DNA from: Filomicrobium sp.
GTDB lineage: Bacteria; Pseudomonadota; Alphaproteobacteria; Rhizobiales; Hyphomicrobiaceae
DNA: 12,244 bases
Assembly: GCA_030607105.1 (NCBI GenBank)
Contig: JAUWFF010000005.1
Coordinates: forward strand, 1-12,244
Direction: 5' to 3'
Shown in pieces: positions 1 through 7,284 of this stretch (positions within the stretch are counted from its first letter, which is position 1; every line of letters starts with the position of its first letter). The position numbers and the translations under genes were made by a program. The notes under the pieces are model-generated. The model was given only the letters and a program-made list of their open reading frames with translations. It was not told where the DNA came from and made no database searches.

Positions 1-171
1 TATGTGCAGGGCCAGATTATCGCAGAGGCGGGTGATGGTATGTTTGCTTACTTCTTCACCGGGGCTCTCAACCTGTTTCTCATTGGTCTCGTCGTGGCTT
101 CGATCGTTTATTCGGTCATTTCCGAAATCCGCATTCGCAGACTCGAGCCACGTACAGGAGTTGCATCATGA
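1..171 (+). CDS. TctA-like large permease subunit of a TTT transporter, C-terminal end only
   Basis: The open frame from base 1 has no start in the window and encodes the last 56 residues of a protein, ending in TGA at 169-171. It contains one clear hydrophobic helix (about residues 18-40, FFTGALNLFLIGLVVASIVY) followed by a basic tail (EIRIRRLEPR). This fits the final transmembrane segment of the large 10-12 helix TctA permease. The identification rests mainly on position: its stop overlaps the tctB start (ATGA, 168-171), which implies translational coupling, and tctC follows. The fragment is too short to carry a TctA signature motif, so any membrane protein encoded upstream of tctB remains possible. 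Confidence 0.6.
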   Translation, partial: YVQGQIIAEAGDGMFAYFFTGALNLFLIGLVVASIVYSVISEIRIRRLEPRTGVAS

Positions 172-644
172 GCCAGCAGGAACAAGTTGCCGGACGTTTT
201 CAGCAATCCTTGCCGGTTCTAGCAACACTCGCTCTCGGTTTGTGGATCGCTTACGAGAGTTTCACCGTTGAGGACCCGCAACCGTATTTGTTCCCGCAGC
301 TCATTTCAATTGCGATGATTGGGCTGTCGATAGCCGCACTCTTTCGAGCTGTTCGCGGGAAGAACCGCACCGGCGTGGGTATTCCCCTCGACCTATTGCT
401 CCGTATTGCTCCGGGGATTGCGGTGATGCTGGCGTACGTCCTGGTGCTGGCACCGCAGCTTGGGTTCTACACGGGATCGGCAATCGGATTCCTGACGCTT
501 TACTCTCTGTATGACCCAAATCCGCATCTTTCGGTTCGCACCTGGATTACGAGGATCACCATTACCGCCGGGTTCATGCTGGTGATCTACCTCGTCTTCG
601 CACTTGCGCTGCAAGTGCAAACGCCGCGCGGTCTATTTCTGTAG
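168..644 (+). CDS. TctB family small membrane subunit of tripartite tricarboxylate transporter
   Basis: The 158-residue inner-membrane protein has the size and topology of TctB (DUF1468 family). Hydrophobic segments lie at about residues 15-31, 41-60, 79-98, 100-115 and 127-148. TctB-like local features include FPQL after the first helix, LGFYTGSAIGF in the third helical pair and a short C-terminal PRGLF tail. The small subunit associates with TctA to form the secondary, ion-driven permease fed by a periplasmic TctC. The start ATG at 168 has AGGAG at 156-160, seven bases upstream, and overlaps the preceding stop. Family assignment is good; substrate cannot be read from this subunit. Confidence 0.8.
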   Translation: MSQQEQVAGRFQQSLPVLATLALGLWIAYESFTVEDPQPYLFPQLISIAMIGLSIAALFRAVRGKNRTGVGIPLDLLLRIAPGIAVMLAYVLVLAPQLGFYTGSAIGFLTLYSLYDPNPHLSVRTWITRITITAGFMLVIYLVFALALQVQTPRGLFL

Positions 645-689
645 CGCATCGGCCGGGCAATGATGTCTGGCTGGAAAGTAAAAATGAAC

Positions 690-694
690 GGAGG
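690..694 (+). promoter_or_regulatory. Ribosome binding site fixing the tctC start
   Basis: GGAGG at 690-694 lies seven bases before ATG 702. It selects that start over the in-frame ATG at 660, which would add 14 hydrophilic residues ahead of the signal peptide. Confidence 0.85.
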
Positions 695-701
695 AAACGC
701 T

Positions 702-1664
702 ATGAGCAAATACGTGACGAGAATCGGCATGCTGGCGGTGATGGCCGCGGCGATGGCCTTGCCAGCATCGGCGGGTGAGTATCCTGAAAGGCCCGTCAGT
801 TTGATGGTTGCTTACAGCCCCGGTGGTGCAACGGACTTCCAAGCCCGCATCGTCACAATGGTGGCAGCAAACGACGAGTACCTTGGGCAGCCTATTGTCA
901 TCATCAACAAGCCTGGCGCGGGCGGCAAGGTCGGCTGGAACAAGTTCGCATCCGGGGCAAAGACGGATGGATATGAGCTAGCGGCCTATAACGTTCCGCA
1001 TTTCATTGCGCAGTCGATCAAGTTCAAGACGAAATACAACATCGATAATCTTGAGCCAATCGCCAACTGGGGCGCGGACCCCGCCGTGTTTGTCGTAAAT
1101 CGGGACAGTCCCTTCAATACGTTGAAGGATGTGCAGGACTACGCCAAGGCCAACCCTGGAAAAATAACGGTTTCCGGCGCAGGTCTTTTCGTTGGCCACC
1201 ACATCGCTTTCCTGCAGATTCAGAACGCACTTGGCGAGAAGCTCAAGTACGTCCCACACAAGGGTGGCGCACCAGCGCTGAAATCTGTTCTTGGCGGACA
1301 GGTGATGGCTGGCGTCAATAATTTGTCTGATGCGTATCGCAGCCGGGATAGCCTCAAAATTCTTGGCATCGCCGACGTGCAGCGCAATGAAGAGTTCTTG
1401 CCGGATGTGCCGACGTTCAAAGAAGTGGGATTCGACGTTGACGATTCATCGGTCAATTTCCGGGGAGTCATGGTTCGCAAGGGCACGCCTCAGGAAGTAA
1501 TCGACAAGCTCGCAGCGAAGGTTCCTGAGATGTTCAAGAACAAGCGCGTCGCCAAACAGATGAAGGCCGGCGGCTCGCCACTGCGTGTGATGACAAGGGA
1601 TGAAGTGAAGGCAATGTGGGCCAAGCGCCAAGAGTTTCTGAAGAAGCTTCTGGCTGGCCTTTAA
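702..1664 (+). CDS. TctC/Bug-family periplasmic solute-binding protein of the TTT transporter
   Basis: From ATG 702 the product is 320 residues, normal for the Bug/TctC family. A Sec signal peptide is evident: a basic start (MSKYVTR), a hydrophobic core at residues 8-20 and a likely cleavage after ALPASA (residue 24). The mature protein begins with the family signature YPERPVSLMVAYSPGGATD (27-45), followed by NKPGAGG (69-75), the two loops that cradle a carboxylate ligand in Bug proteins. GGAPALKSVLGGQV later in the chain is also typical. It captures an organic acid in the periplasm and delivers it to TctAB. Context with xsc suggests an organosulfonate such as sulfoacetate, comparable with the TTT systems reported beside sulfolactate genes (slcHFG). 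The ligand is inference. Unusually, tctC is last in the A-B-C order; Salmonella has C-B-A. Confidence 0.88.
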   Translation: MSKYVTRIGMLAVMAAAMALPASAGEYPERPVSLMVAYSPGGATDFQARIVTMVAANDEYLGQPIVIINKPGAGGKVGWNKFASGAKTDGYELAAYNVPHFIAQSIKFKTKYNIDNLEPIANWGADPAVFVVNRDSPFNTLKDVQDYAKANPGKITVSGAGLFVGHHIAFLQIQNALGEKLKYVPHKGGAPALKSVLGGQVMAGVNNLSDAYRSRDSLKILGIADVQRNEEFLPDVPTFKEVGFDVDDSSVNFRGVMVRKGTPQEVIDKLAAKVPEMFKNKRVAKQMKAGGSPLRVMTRDEVKAMWAKRQEFLKKLLAGL

Positions 1665-1687
1665 GAACTACTGTTTAGGCATATGAG

Positions 1688-1738
1688 GTGTGGCCGCAAC
1701 GCGCTCGTTGAGCGCGTAAAGAAAAAGTGCGGCCACAC
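1688..1738 (+). promoter_or_regulatory. Two-tier 19-bp hairpin with A-rich bulge between tctC and the dehydrogenase gene
   Basis: Outer arms GTGTGGCCGCA (1688-1698) and TGCGGCCACAC (1728-1738) are perfect complements (11 bp). Immediately inside, ACGCGCTC (1699-1706) and GAGCGCGT (1710-1717) form a second perfect 8-bp stem with a GTT loop. The two helices abut on the 5' side, and the 3' side carries a 10-base bulge AAAGAAAAAG (1718-1727). It starts 23 bases after the tctC stop. No T-run follows on the plus strand, so it is not a classical intrinsic terminator. Roles consistent with the position are protecting the 3' end of the abundant binding-protein message, or partial attenuation of downstream genes. 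Confidence 0.75.
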
Positions 1739-1740
1739 TG

Positions 1741-1766
1741 ACGAACCGAACTGGCACTGGTTTCGT
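1741..1766 (+). promoter_or_regulatory. Smaller imperfect hairpin upstream of the dehydrogenase gene
   Basis: ACGAACC (1741-1747) can pair with GGTTTCGT (1759-1766), leaving one bulged T and an 11-base loop. It sits two bases after the larger hairpin. On its own it is weak and could be chance, but together they leave little unstructured leader before the ribosome binding site at 1789. Confidence 0.3.
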
Positions 1767-1788
1767 GAGATCTAGAGCCGAACTTGTT

Positions 1789-1792
1789 GGAG
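1789..1792 (+). promoter_or_regulatory. Ribosome binding site deciding the dehydrogenase start
   Basis: GGAG at 1789-1792 lies six bases before ATG 1799. The longer reading from TTG 1784 would place this site inside the gene and has no comparable site before it, so ATG 1799 is preferred. Confidence 0.75.
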
Positions 1793-1798
1793 TGGGTG

Positions 1799-3265
1799 AT
1801 GACCTCGTTAGGTGCAAAAAATGAAGTGGCTGGCACGACGAATGGCGTGAGTGATCCGGCAAACGCGGACAATGATCCACGGGTGCTTGTCGCAGACATT
1901 GTGGCTCGAGCGCGCGCAGCGATGGCCGCCTATGAAAACACTGACCAGGAACGCGTGGATGATGCCGTTCGTGCGCTGGCTTGGGCGATCTACAAGCCGG
2001 AAAACGCCGAGATGCTGGCGCGACTTGCCGTCAAGGACACGGGACTTGGCGACGTGCAGTCGAAAATCATCAAGAACACTCGCAAGACGTTCGGCACGCT
2101 GCGCGACCTGCTCAGGGCCAAGACAGTCGGCGTTATCAGCGAAGAGCCCGAACGCGGCCTCGTGAAGTATGGAAAGCCGGTTGGAGTTGTCGGCGCTGTA
2201 TGTCCCTCGACGAACCCGGCAGCGACCCCCGTCAACAAGGCCATGATGGCCTTAAAAGGTGGCAATGCTGTTGTAATCGCGCCTTCGCCGGCAGGCTATG
2301 CGACGACGGCGAAGACAGTGGATTTGATGCGTGCCGAATTGAAGAAGAGCGGTCATCCCGAGGATCTCGTTCAGGTGCTGCCGTCGCCGGTGTCAAAGGA
2401 GTTGACTCAGGCACTCATGGAGCAGGTGGACCTTGCGGTCGTCACGGGGTCCCAGAATAACGTCAAGCGCGCGATGCAGTCAGGGACTGTGGCGATTGGG
2501 GTCGGAGCCGGGAACGTTCCAGTCATCATCGATGCCTCAGCGGATTTGGACGCGGCGGCTGAGAAAATCTGCGCCTCCAAGATTTTTGATAATTCGACTT
2601 CGTGTTCCTCGGAAAACTCGGTCGTCATCTTGGATGAGATCTATGAAGAGGCTGTGGCGGCTCTGGAACTCGCAGGCGGTTGGCGCTGTAGTCCCCAAGA
2701 GTGCGAACGTGTTCGCAACACGCTGTGGGTCGATGGAAAGCTCAATCGCCGAGTGATCGCCAAGGACGCCGCCATCACGGCAGAAGTTATGGGACTGCCG
2801 GAAGACGCAAAGAAATCAAGCTTCTTCATGGTGGAAGAAGACGCCGTTGGCGGAAAGCATAGCTTCGCGGATGAAAAGCTGTCGCTGGTGTTGACAGTCT
2901 ACCGCGCCAAGGACTTCGCCGATGCCAAAAGGATCGTTCGCGATGTGCTGGACGTTACGGGTAAAGGTCATTCCGCGGGAATACATACCAAGGATATGGA
3001 GCACGCCAAAGAACTCGCTACGGAGACAGATGTTGTCCGGATACTGGTGAACCAGCCACACACATTCGGCAATGGAGGGAGCTTCGAGAACTGCCTTCCC
3101 TTTACGCTTTCAATGGGTGGCGGAACCTGGGCTGGAAATACGATCACAGAGAATCTCAACTACCGGCATTTCATCAACATCACGCATCTCGTGACCACCA
3201 TTGCGGAAGACAAGCCTTCTGAAGAAGAGCTGTTTGGTCCGTTTTGGTCGAGGTACGGGAAATAA
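1799..3265 (+). CDS. sauS: CoA-acylating aldehyde dehydrogenase, probable sulfoacetaldehyde dehydrogenase (SauS type)
   Basis: The 488-residue protein is a CoA-acylating member of the aldehyde dehydrogenase superfamily, cytoplasmic and NAD(P)-dependent. Visible marks are GAVCPSTNPAATPVNKAM (132-149, the acylating-family PxTNP motif), VTGSQNNV (215-222), the glycine-rich GVGAGNVPVI (234-243) and the catalytic cysteine Cys269 in FDNSTSCSSENSVV. The Glu base of hydrolytic ALDHs is replaced by the GAGN arrangement, as expected for enzymes that release the acyl group to CoA. In the sulfoacetate pathway SauS reduces sulfoacetyl-CoA to sulfoacetaldehyde, the substrate of Xsc encoded three genes downstream. 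The ligase genes follow after 27 bases, so supply of the acyl-CoA is local. A succinate- or malonate-semialdehyde-type acylating enzyme cannot be excluded from sequence alone, but the xsc context favours sulfoacetaldehyde. Confidence 0.8.
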   Translation: MTSLGAKNEVAGTTNGVSDPANADNDPRVLVADIVARARAAMAAYENTDQERVDDAVRALAWAIYKPENAEMLARLAVKDTGLGDVQSKIIKNTRKTFGTLRDLLRAKTVGVISEEPERGLVKYGKPVGVVGAVCPSTNPAATPVNKAMMALKGGNAVVIAPSPAGYATTAKTVDLMRAELKKSGHPEDLVQVLPSPVSKELTQALMEQVDLAVVTGSQNNVKRAMQSGTVAIGVGAGNVPVIIDASADLDAAAEKICASKIFDNSTSCSSENSVVILDEIYEEAVAALELAGGWRCSPQECERVRNTLWVDGKLNRRVIAKDAAITAEVMGLPEDAKKSSFFMVEEDAVGGKHSFADEKLSLVLTVYRAKDFADAKRIVRDVLDVTGKGHSAGIHTKDMEHAKELATETDVVRILVNQPHTFGNGGSFENCLPFTLSMGGGTWAGNTITENLNYRHFINITHLVTTIAEDKPSEEELFGPFWSRYGK

Positions 3266-3292
3266 TTTCAGGCCAGAAAAGGATACCGCGCG

Positions 3293-4432
3293 ATGAACTT
3301 CGAAGAACATGCCGCCAAGCCTTTGTTGGCCAAATGCGGCATCAAGGTGCCAGAGAGTAAGCTTGCTCATGATCCCGTTGAGGCGGGCCGCGCTGCCGAA
3401 ATGATCGGTCCGTGCGTGGTCAAAGCACAAGTGCCAACCGGCAAACGCGGAAAGGCAGGCGGGATCAAGCTCGCTGCCTCTGCGGACGAAGCCAGCTCAC
3501 ATGCTGAGAAGATCATCGGTATGGAAATCGGCGGGTGGCCCGTTGAGAAAGTGCTGATCGAAGCTCAAACAAAAATCGATCGGGAGCTTTATGCGGCGAT
3601 CGTGAATGACAGTGCGACCAAGGGGCCGATGCTGCTGTTTTCGCAGATGGGTGGAATGGACGTCGAAGAGGCGGCCGAGAAGGACCCGAACGCGATGCGC
3701 CGGGTTCCATTTTCGATCATCGACGGTCTGACTGAAGAGGTGGCGCGAGAGGCGGTCGCAGGTCTTGGGCTGGACGCCGTCGAGGACCAACTCGTATCGA
3801 CACTGGTCAATCTCTATAAGGCCTACCGCGCGCTCGATGCGGAACTGCTCGAGATTAATCCACTCGTGATCACAGCGGATAACCAGGTCGTTGCACTTGA
3901 CTGCAAACTGACCGTGGATGACGGAGCAGCGCCGCGACAGGAAGCCATTGTTCCTCTGGCAGCTCCGGAGAAGAGAACCGAGCTGGAAGCAAAAGCCGCC
4001 GCTGAAGGATTGAAATACATTGAGCTTGGCGGTTCTGTCGGTGTCATCGCGAATGGCGCGGGACTTACCATGACCACCATGGACGTGATCTCTCACTACG
4101 GTGGACAGCCGGCCAATTTCCTTGAAGTCGGAGGCGAGGCTTATACCAAGGCGAAGACGGCTTTGTCGATTTTGTTGGAAAATCCGAACATCAAGAGCCT
4201 GCTGGTCAACTTCTGTGGTGCGTTCGCTCGAACCGATGTCATGGCCGAGGGTGTGGTGAGCGCCTGGCAGGAACTCGACCCTGACATTCCGATCTTCTTC
4301 ACGATTCATGGAACGGGAGAAGATGAAGCGATTGCACTCGTGAAGGAACGGTTAGGAGTCGAACCCTTCGACCTGATGGACGATGCGGTGAAAGCCGCTG
4401 TCACTGCTGCGAACGAAAGGGCGAGCGTATGA
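3293..4432 (+). CDS. ADP-forming acid-CoA ligase beta subunit (SucC-like), probable sulfoacetate-CoA ligase
   Basis: The 379-residue protein follows the SucC plan: an N-terminal ATP-grasp domain and a C-terminal CoA-ligase domain. Seen in order are VKAQVPTGKRGKAGG (43-57, nucleotide-binding loop), EINPL (187-191) and LDCKL (202-206) for metal/nucleotide, NGAGL (254-258) and LEVGGEA (277-283). True succinyl-CoA synthetase has GGIVRCD and RLEGTN near the acid site; here these read GAFARTD (309-315) and TIHGTGED (337-344), and LDVGGG is LEVGGE. These changes argue for an acid other than succinate. Together with the alpha subunit it should form acyl-CoA, ADP and phosphate. The start ATG 3293 has AAGGA at 3279-3283. 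Its place between SauS and Xsc genes suggests sulfoacetate as substrate (inference). Malate-CoA ligase (MtkA type) is the main alternative. Confidence 0.82.
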   Translation: MNFEEHAAKPLLAKCGIKVPESKLAHDPVEAGRAAEMIGPCVVKAQVPTGKRGKAGGIKLAASADEASSHAEKIIGMEIGGWPVEKVLIEAQTKIDRELYAAIVNDSATKGPMLLFSQMGGMDVEEAAEKDPNAMRRVPFSIIDGLTEEVAREAVAGLGLDAVEDQLVSTLVNLYKAYRALDAELLEINPLVITADNQVVALDCKLTVDDGAAPRQEAIVPLAAPEKRTELEAKAAAEGLKYIELGGSVGVIANGAGLTMTTMDVISHYGGQPANFLEVGGEAYTKAKTALSILLENPNIKSLLVNFCGAFARTDVMAEGVVSAWQELDPDIPIFFTIHGTGEDEAIALVKERLGVEPFDLMDDAVKAAVTAANERASV

Positions 4433-5310
4433 TCCCCAGAAAGCACCATAGGATCCTGGTCCAGGGCATCACTGGCAAACAGGGAACGTTTTGGACAAAC
4501 GCTATGCAGGAATATGGCTCCCGCATTGTCGGCGGGGTCAATCCTAAACGGGCCGGAACGGAGCATCTTGGTGTTCCGGTGTTCGCAAGCGCGCGTGAAG
4601 CTGCGAAGTCGACGCCGTTCGACATATCAATCATGTTCATACCGCCTATGATGGCCAAGGCGGCGGCCATTGACGCGTGTGAGGCAGGTGCCAAGATGCT
4701 TGTGTGTCTGACCGAACATATACCTGCCCATGATGTCATGGAGATGCATGTCGCGGCGGCGGCCAACGGGACGCAGATTGTCGGTCCAAACACAGCAGGT
4801 CTGGTTACGCCGGGTGAGTGCTTCGTCGGAATCATGCCTGGCTTCAATCATCGGGTCTTCCAGCCTGGCCGGATTGGAGTTGTCTCGCGCTCGGGTAGCC
4901 TTGGCACGTTGGTGTGTCTCAATCTCACGCAACAGGGGATGGGCCAATCCGCTTTCTACGGCGTTGGCGGTGATCCGATGATCGGAACAACTTCAGCGGA
5001 TGCTGTCCGCATTCTCGATGCGGATGCTGATACTGACGCGATCGTCTTGTGTGGAGAAATCGGGGGCAGCGCCGAGGAAGACGCCGCGGCCTACGCAAAG
5101 ACCATGAAGAAACCCGTCGTCGCATTCATTGCCGGCCGGCAATCCCCCCCTGGCAAAAAAATGGGACATGCCGGAGCCATCGTGGCCGGGGGCAAGGGCG
5201 ATTATCCAACAAAACGCGCAGCCCTCGAAAAGGCTGGCGTCGCCGTTGCGGATACGCCGAGCGGAATCCCCGGTCTGTTGAAGGAGCGGCTTGCATCAAG
5301 CGCGGCGTAG
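4429..5310 (+). CDS. ADP-forming acid-CoA ligase alpha subunit (SucD-like), probable sulfoacetate-CoA ligase
   Basis: The 293-residue protein has the length and fold order of SucD: a CoA-binding Rossmann domain with GITGKQGTF (13-21), then the ligase domain with SRSGSLGT (153-160), [11 protein letters not shown] (178-188), CGEIGG (208-213; the Glu that partners the phosphohistidine) and [13 protein letters not shown] (245-257) containing the phospho-acceptor His247. The catalytic set is intact. Departures from succinyl-CoA synthetase are GPNTAG (119-124) for GPNCPG and [11 protein letters not shown] for GDPIPGxxFID, in line with the altered beta subunit. The start overlaps the beta-subunit stop (ATGA, 4429-4432), so equimolar coupled translation is expected. 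xsc follows after 57 bases. Confidence 0.83.
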   Translation: MIPRKHHRILVQGITGKQGTFWTNAMQEYGSRIVGGVNPKRAGTEHLGVPVFASAREAAKSTPFDISIMFIPPMMAKAAAIDACEAGAKMLVCLTEHIPAHDVMEMHVAAAANGTQIVGPNTAGLVTPGECFVGIMPGFNHRVFQPGRIGVVSRSGSLGTLVCLNLTQQGMGQSAFYGVGGDPMIGTTSADAVRILDADADTDAIVLCGEIGGSAEEDAAAYAKTMKKPVVAFIAGRQSPPGKKMGHAGAIVAGGKGDYPTKRAALEKAGVAVADTPSGIPGLLKERLASSAA

Positions 5311-5353
5311 AGCAATCCGGCCGGAAGTTGGAGCAAGCATCGAGACGAATTTG

Positions 5354-5358
5354 AGAGG
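5354..5358 (+). promoter_or_regulatory. Ribosome binding site supporting a GTG start for xsc
   Basis: AGAGG at 5354-5358 is nine bases from GTG 5368 but fifteen from the in-frame ATG 5374. Xsc proteins typically begin MKMTTEEAF, which also requires the GTG. Confidence 0.65.
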
Positions 5359-5367
5359 CATGAAACT

Positions 5368-7146
5368 GTGAAAATGACCACCGAAGAGGCCTTCATCAAG
5401 GTCCTGCAGATGCACGGGATCGAACATTCCTTCGGGATTATCGGCTCGGCGATGATGCCAATTTCGGATCTGTTTCCGGCTGCCGGTATCAAGTTTTGGG
5501 ACTGCGCCCACGAGGTCAACGCCGGCATGAGCGCGGACGGCTATACGCGAGCCACCGGCAAGATGTCGATGGCGATCGCTCAGAACGGTCCTGGCATCAC
5601 CAACATCGTGACGCCGATCATCACCGCCTACTGGAACCACACACCGCTTCTGCTGGTGACGCCTCAAGCGGCAAACAAGACGATCGGTCAAGGTGGCTTC
5701 CAGGAAGTCAAACAGATGGCGATGTTTGAAGACTGCGTGTGTTATCAGGAAGAAGTTCGCGACCCGACGCGCATCGCGGAGGTGCTGAACCGCGTGATCG
5801 AGAAAGCCTGGCGGGGAAGCGCGCCGGCGCAGATCAACATTCCACGCGATTTCTGGACCAAAGTGATCGACATCGAGATGCCGCAGATCATCAACCTGAA
5901 GCATCCCAGCGGCGATTCCGATGCCATTCAGCGTGCTGCGGACCTTTTGTCGGAAGCGAAGTTCCCGGTCATCTTGAACGGCGTCGGCGTTATTCTGGCT
6001 GGCGGCATCGATGCTTCGCGCGTGCTGGCAGAACGACTGGATGCTCCCGTGTGCTGCAACTATCAGCACAATGACGCCTTTCCGGGATCGCATCCTTTGT
6101 CGGTCGGGCCGCTCGGCTACAACGGCTCCAAGGGTGCGATGGAGCTGATTTCGAAAGCCGATGTCGTGCTGGCACTTGGCAACCGGCTCAACCCCTATTC
6201 CACGATGCCGGGCTACCAGTATGACTATTGGCCCAAGAACGCCAAGGTGATCCAGGTCGACATCAACGGCGACCGCATCGGATTGGTCAAACGTGTTGAG
6301 GTCGGCATTCAGGGCGATGCGAAAGCCGTCGCAGAGCAACTTGTCGCCAAGCTCTCTTCGACCGCCGGCGACAACGGCCGGCAGGAGCGCAAGGAACTGA
6401 TTGCTTCGACCAAGTCGCGCTGGTTGCAGGAATTGTCGTCGATGGAAAGCGAGTCGGATGACGAGGGGATCACCTGGAACAAGCGTGCCCGCGAACGCGA
6501 TCCCAACAAGATGAGCCCGCGGCAGGCGTGGAAAGCGATCATGGCCGCCATGCCGGACGATGCCATCATATCGACCGACATTGGTAACAACTGCGCCATC
6601 GGCAATGCTTATCCGAGCTTCGAAAAGGGCCGCAAGTATCTCGCGCCTGGCATGTTCGGACCATGCGGATATGGCCTCCCGGCAATCCTTGGCGCCAAGA
6701 TCGGGTGTCCAGATACGCCTTGTGTTGGATTTGCCGGTGACGGTGCTTTCGGCATCTCGATGAACGAGCTGACGGCCTGTGGGCGCAACGACTGGCCGCC
6801 AATTACGATGCTGGTTTTCCGCAATTACCAGTGGGGCGCGGAAAAGCGCAACACGACGCTGTGGTTCGAAGACAACTTTGTCGGCACCGAACTCAACGTC
6901 GGTGTCAACTACGCCAAAGTCGCCGAGGGCTGCGGGCTGAAGGGTGTCCAGGCCAATACGCCTGAAGAGCTGACGGAGATGCTGCAGACAGCGATCAAGG
7001 AGCAGATGAACGACAACGTCACCACGCTCATTGAAGTTGTGCTGAACCAGGAACTCGGCGAACCCTTCCGGCGGGATGCTATGACTAAACCAGTCGTCGT
7101 CGCTGGCGTCGATGCCAAGGACATGCGTCCGCAGCAGGTGAGATGA
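5368..7146 (+). CDS. xsc: Sulfoacetaldehyde acetyltransferase (ThDP-dependent desulfonating enzyme)
   Basis: This 592-residue cytoplasmic enzyme is highly typical of Xsc, which converts sulfoacetaldehyde and phosphate to acetyl phosphate and sulfite, the step that breaks the C-S bond. The N-terminal stretch MKMTTEEAFIKVLQMHGIEH and IIGSAMMPISDLFP match my recollection of characterised Xsc proteins. The three ThDP domains are complete. Catalytic Glu49 lies in DCAHEVNAGMSADGY, the Pyr domain carries NGPGITN (73-79) and YWNHTPLLLVTPQAAN (88-103), and the PP domain has the ThDP/Mg motif from GDG (457-459) to FRN (484-486). Length and core residues show no damage. The start is GTG 5368. It is the most secure assignment in the window and sets the meaning of the cluster. 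A strong hairpin follows 15 bases after the stop. Confidence 0.95.
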   Translation: MKMTTEEAFIKVLQMHGIEHSFGIIGSAMMPISDLFPAAGIKFWDCAHEVNAGMSADGYTRATGKMSMAIAQNGPGITNIVTPIITAYWNHTPLLLVTPQAANKTIGQGGFQEVKQMAMFEDCVCYQEEVRDPTRIAEVLNRVIEKAWRGSAPAQINIPRDFWTKVIDIEMPQIINLKHPSGDSDAIQRAADLLSEAKFPVILNGVGVILAGGIDASRVLAERLDAPVCCNYQHNDAFPGSHPLSVGPLGYNGSKGAMELISKADVVLALGNRLNPYSTMPGYQYDYWPKNAKVIQVDINGDRIGLVKRVEVGIQGDAKAVAEQLVAKLSSTAGDNGRQERKELIASTKSRWLQELSSMESESDDEGITWNKRARERDPNKMSPRQAWKAIMAAMPDDAIISTDIGNNCAIGNAYPSFEKGRKYLAPGMFGPCGYGLPAILGAKIGCPDTPCVGFAGDGAFGISMNELTACGRNDWPPITMLVFRNYQWGAEKRNTTLWFEDNFVGTELNVGVNYAKVAEGCGLKGVQANTPEELTEMLQTAIKEQMNDNVTTLIEVVLNQELGEPFRRDAMTKPVVVAGVDAKDMRPQQVR

Positions 7147-7161
7147 GCACGACGTGACGGA

Positions 7162-7191
7162 TCGCGGGGTGTGTCAAGGCACAGCCCGCGA
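7162..7191 (+). terminator. Hairpin just after xsc, possible terminator or 3' stabiliser
   Basis: TCGCGGGGTGTG (7162-7173) pairs with CACAGCCCGCGA (7180-7191): eleven base pairs with a single G-G mismatch and a TCAAGG loop, 15 bases after the xsc stop. Only a scattered T content (GCGATTTGG) follows, so a factor-independent terminator would be weak. It may mark the end of the main operon or protect the xsc message. Confidence 0.55.
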
Positions 7192-7284
7192 GCGATTTGG
7201 CCCGCCTTTCGCAAGTTTGGGAACGGGGCAGGCTGTCCGTGGCCCCAACGGAATCTTGCGCTTCTTAGAATGGAAATTTACTCG

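Noticed and set aside
3497..4309. Long antisense open frame of 270 residues opposite the SucC-like gene
   Set aside because: It lies wholly within a well-supported gene, has biased and unfamiliar composition, and is the usual shadow of GC-rich codon use.
5316..5325. Perfect palindrome TCCGGCCGGA between the ligase alpha gene and xsc
   Set aside because: It has no loop and no partner copy nearby, and GC palindromes of this length are common in such genomes.
5360..5371. Three-codon frame ATG-AAA-CTG-TGA whose stop overlaps the xsc GTG start, a possible leader peptide
   Set aside because: The ribosome binding site is only one base from this ATG, and so short a frame with one overlap is easily chance.
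5296..6339. Antisense open frame of 347 residues opposite the 5' half of xsc
   Set aside because: It is rich in His, Arg and Asp, shows no family resemblance, and is explained by the codon pattern of xsc on the other strand.
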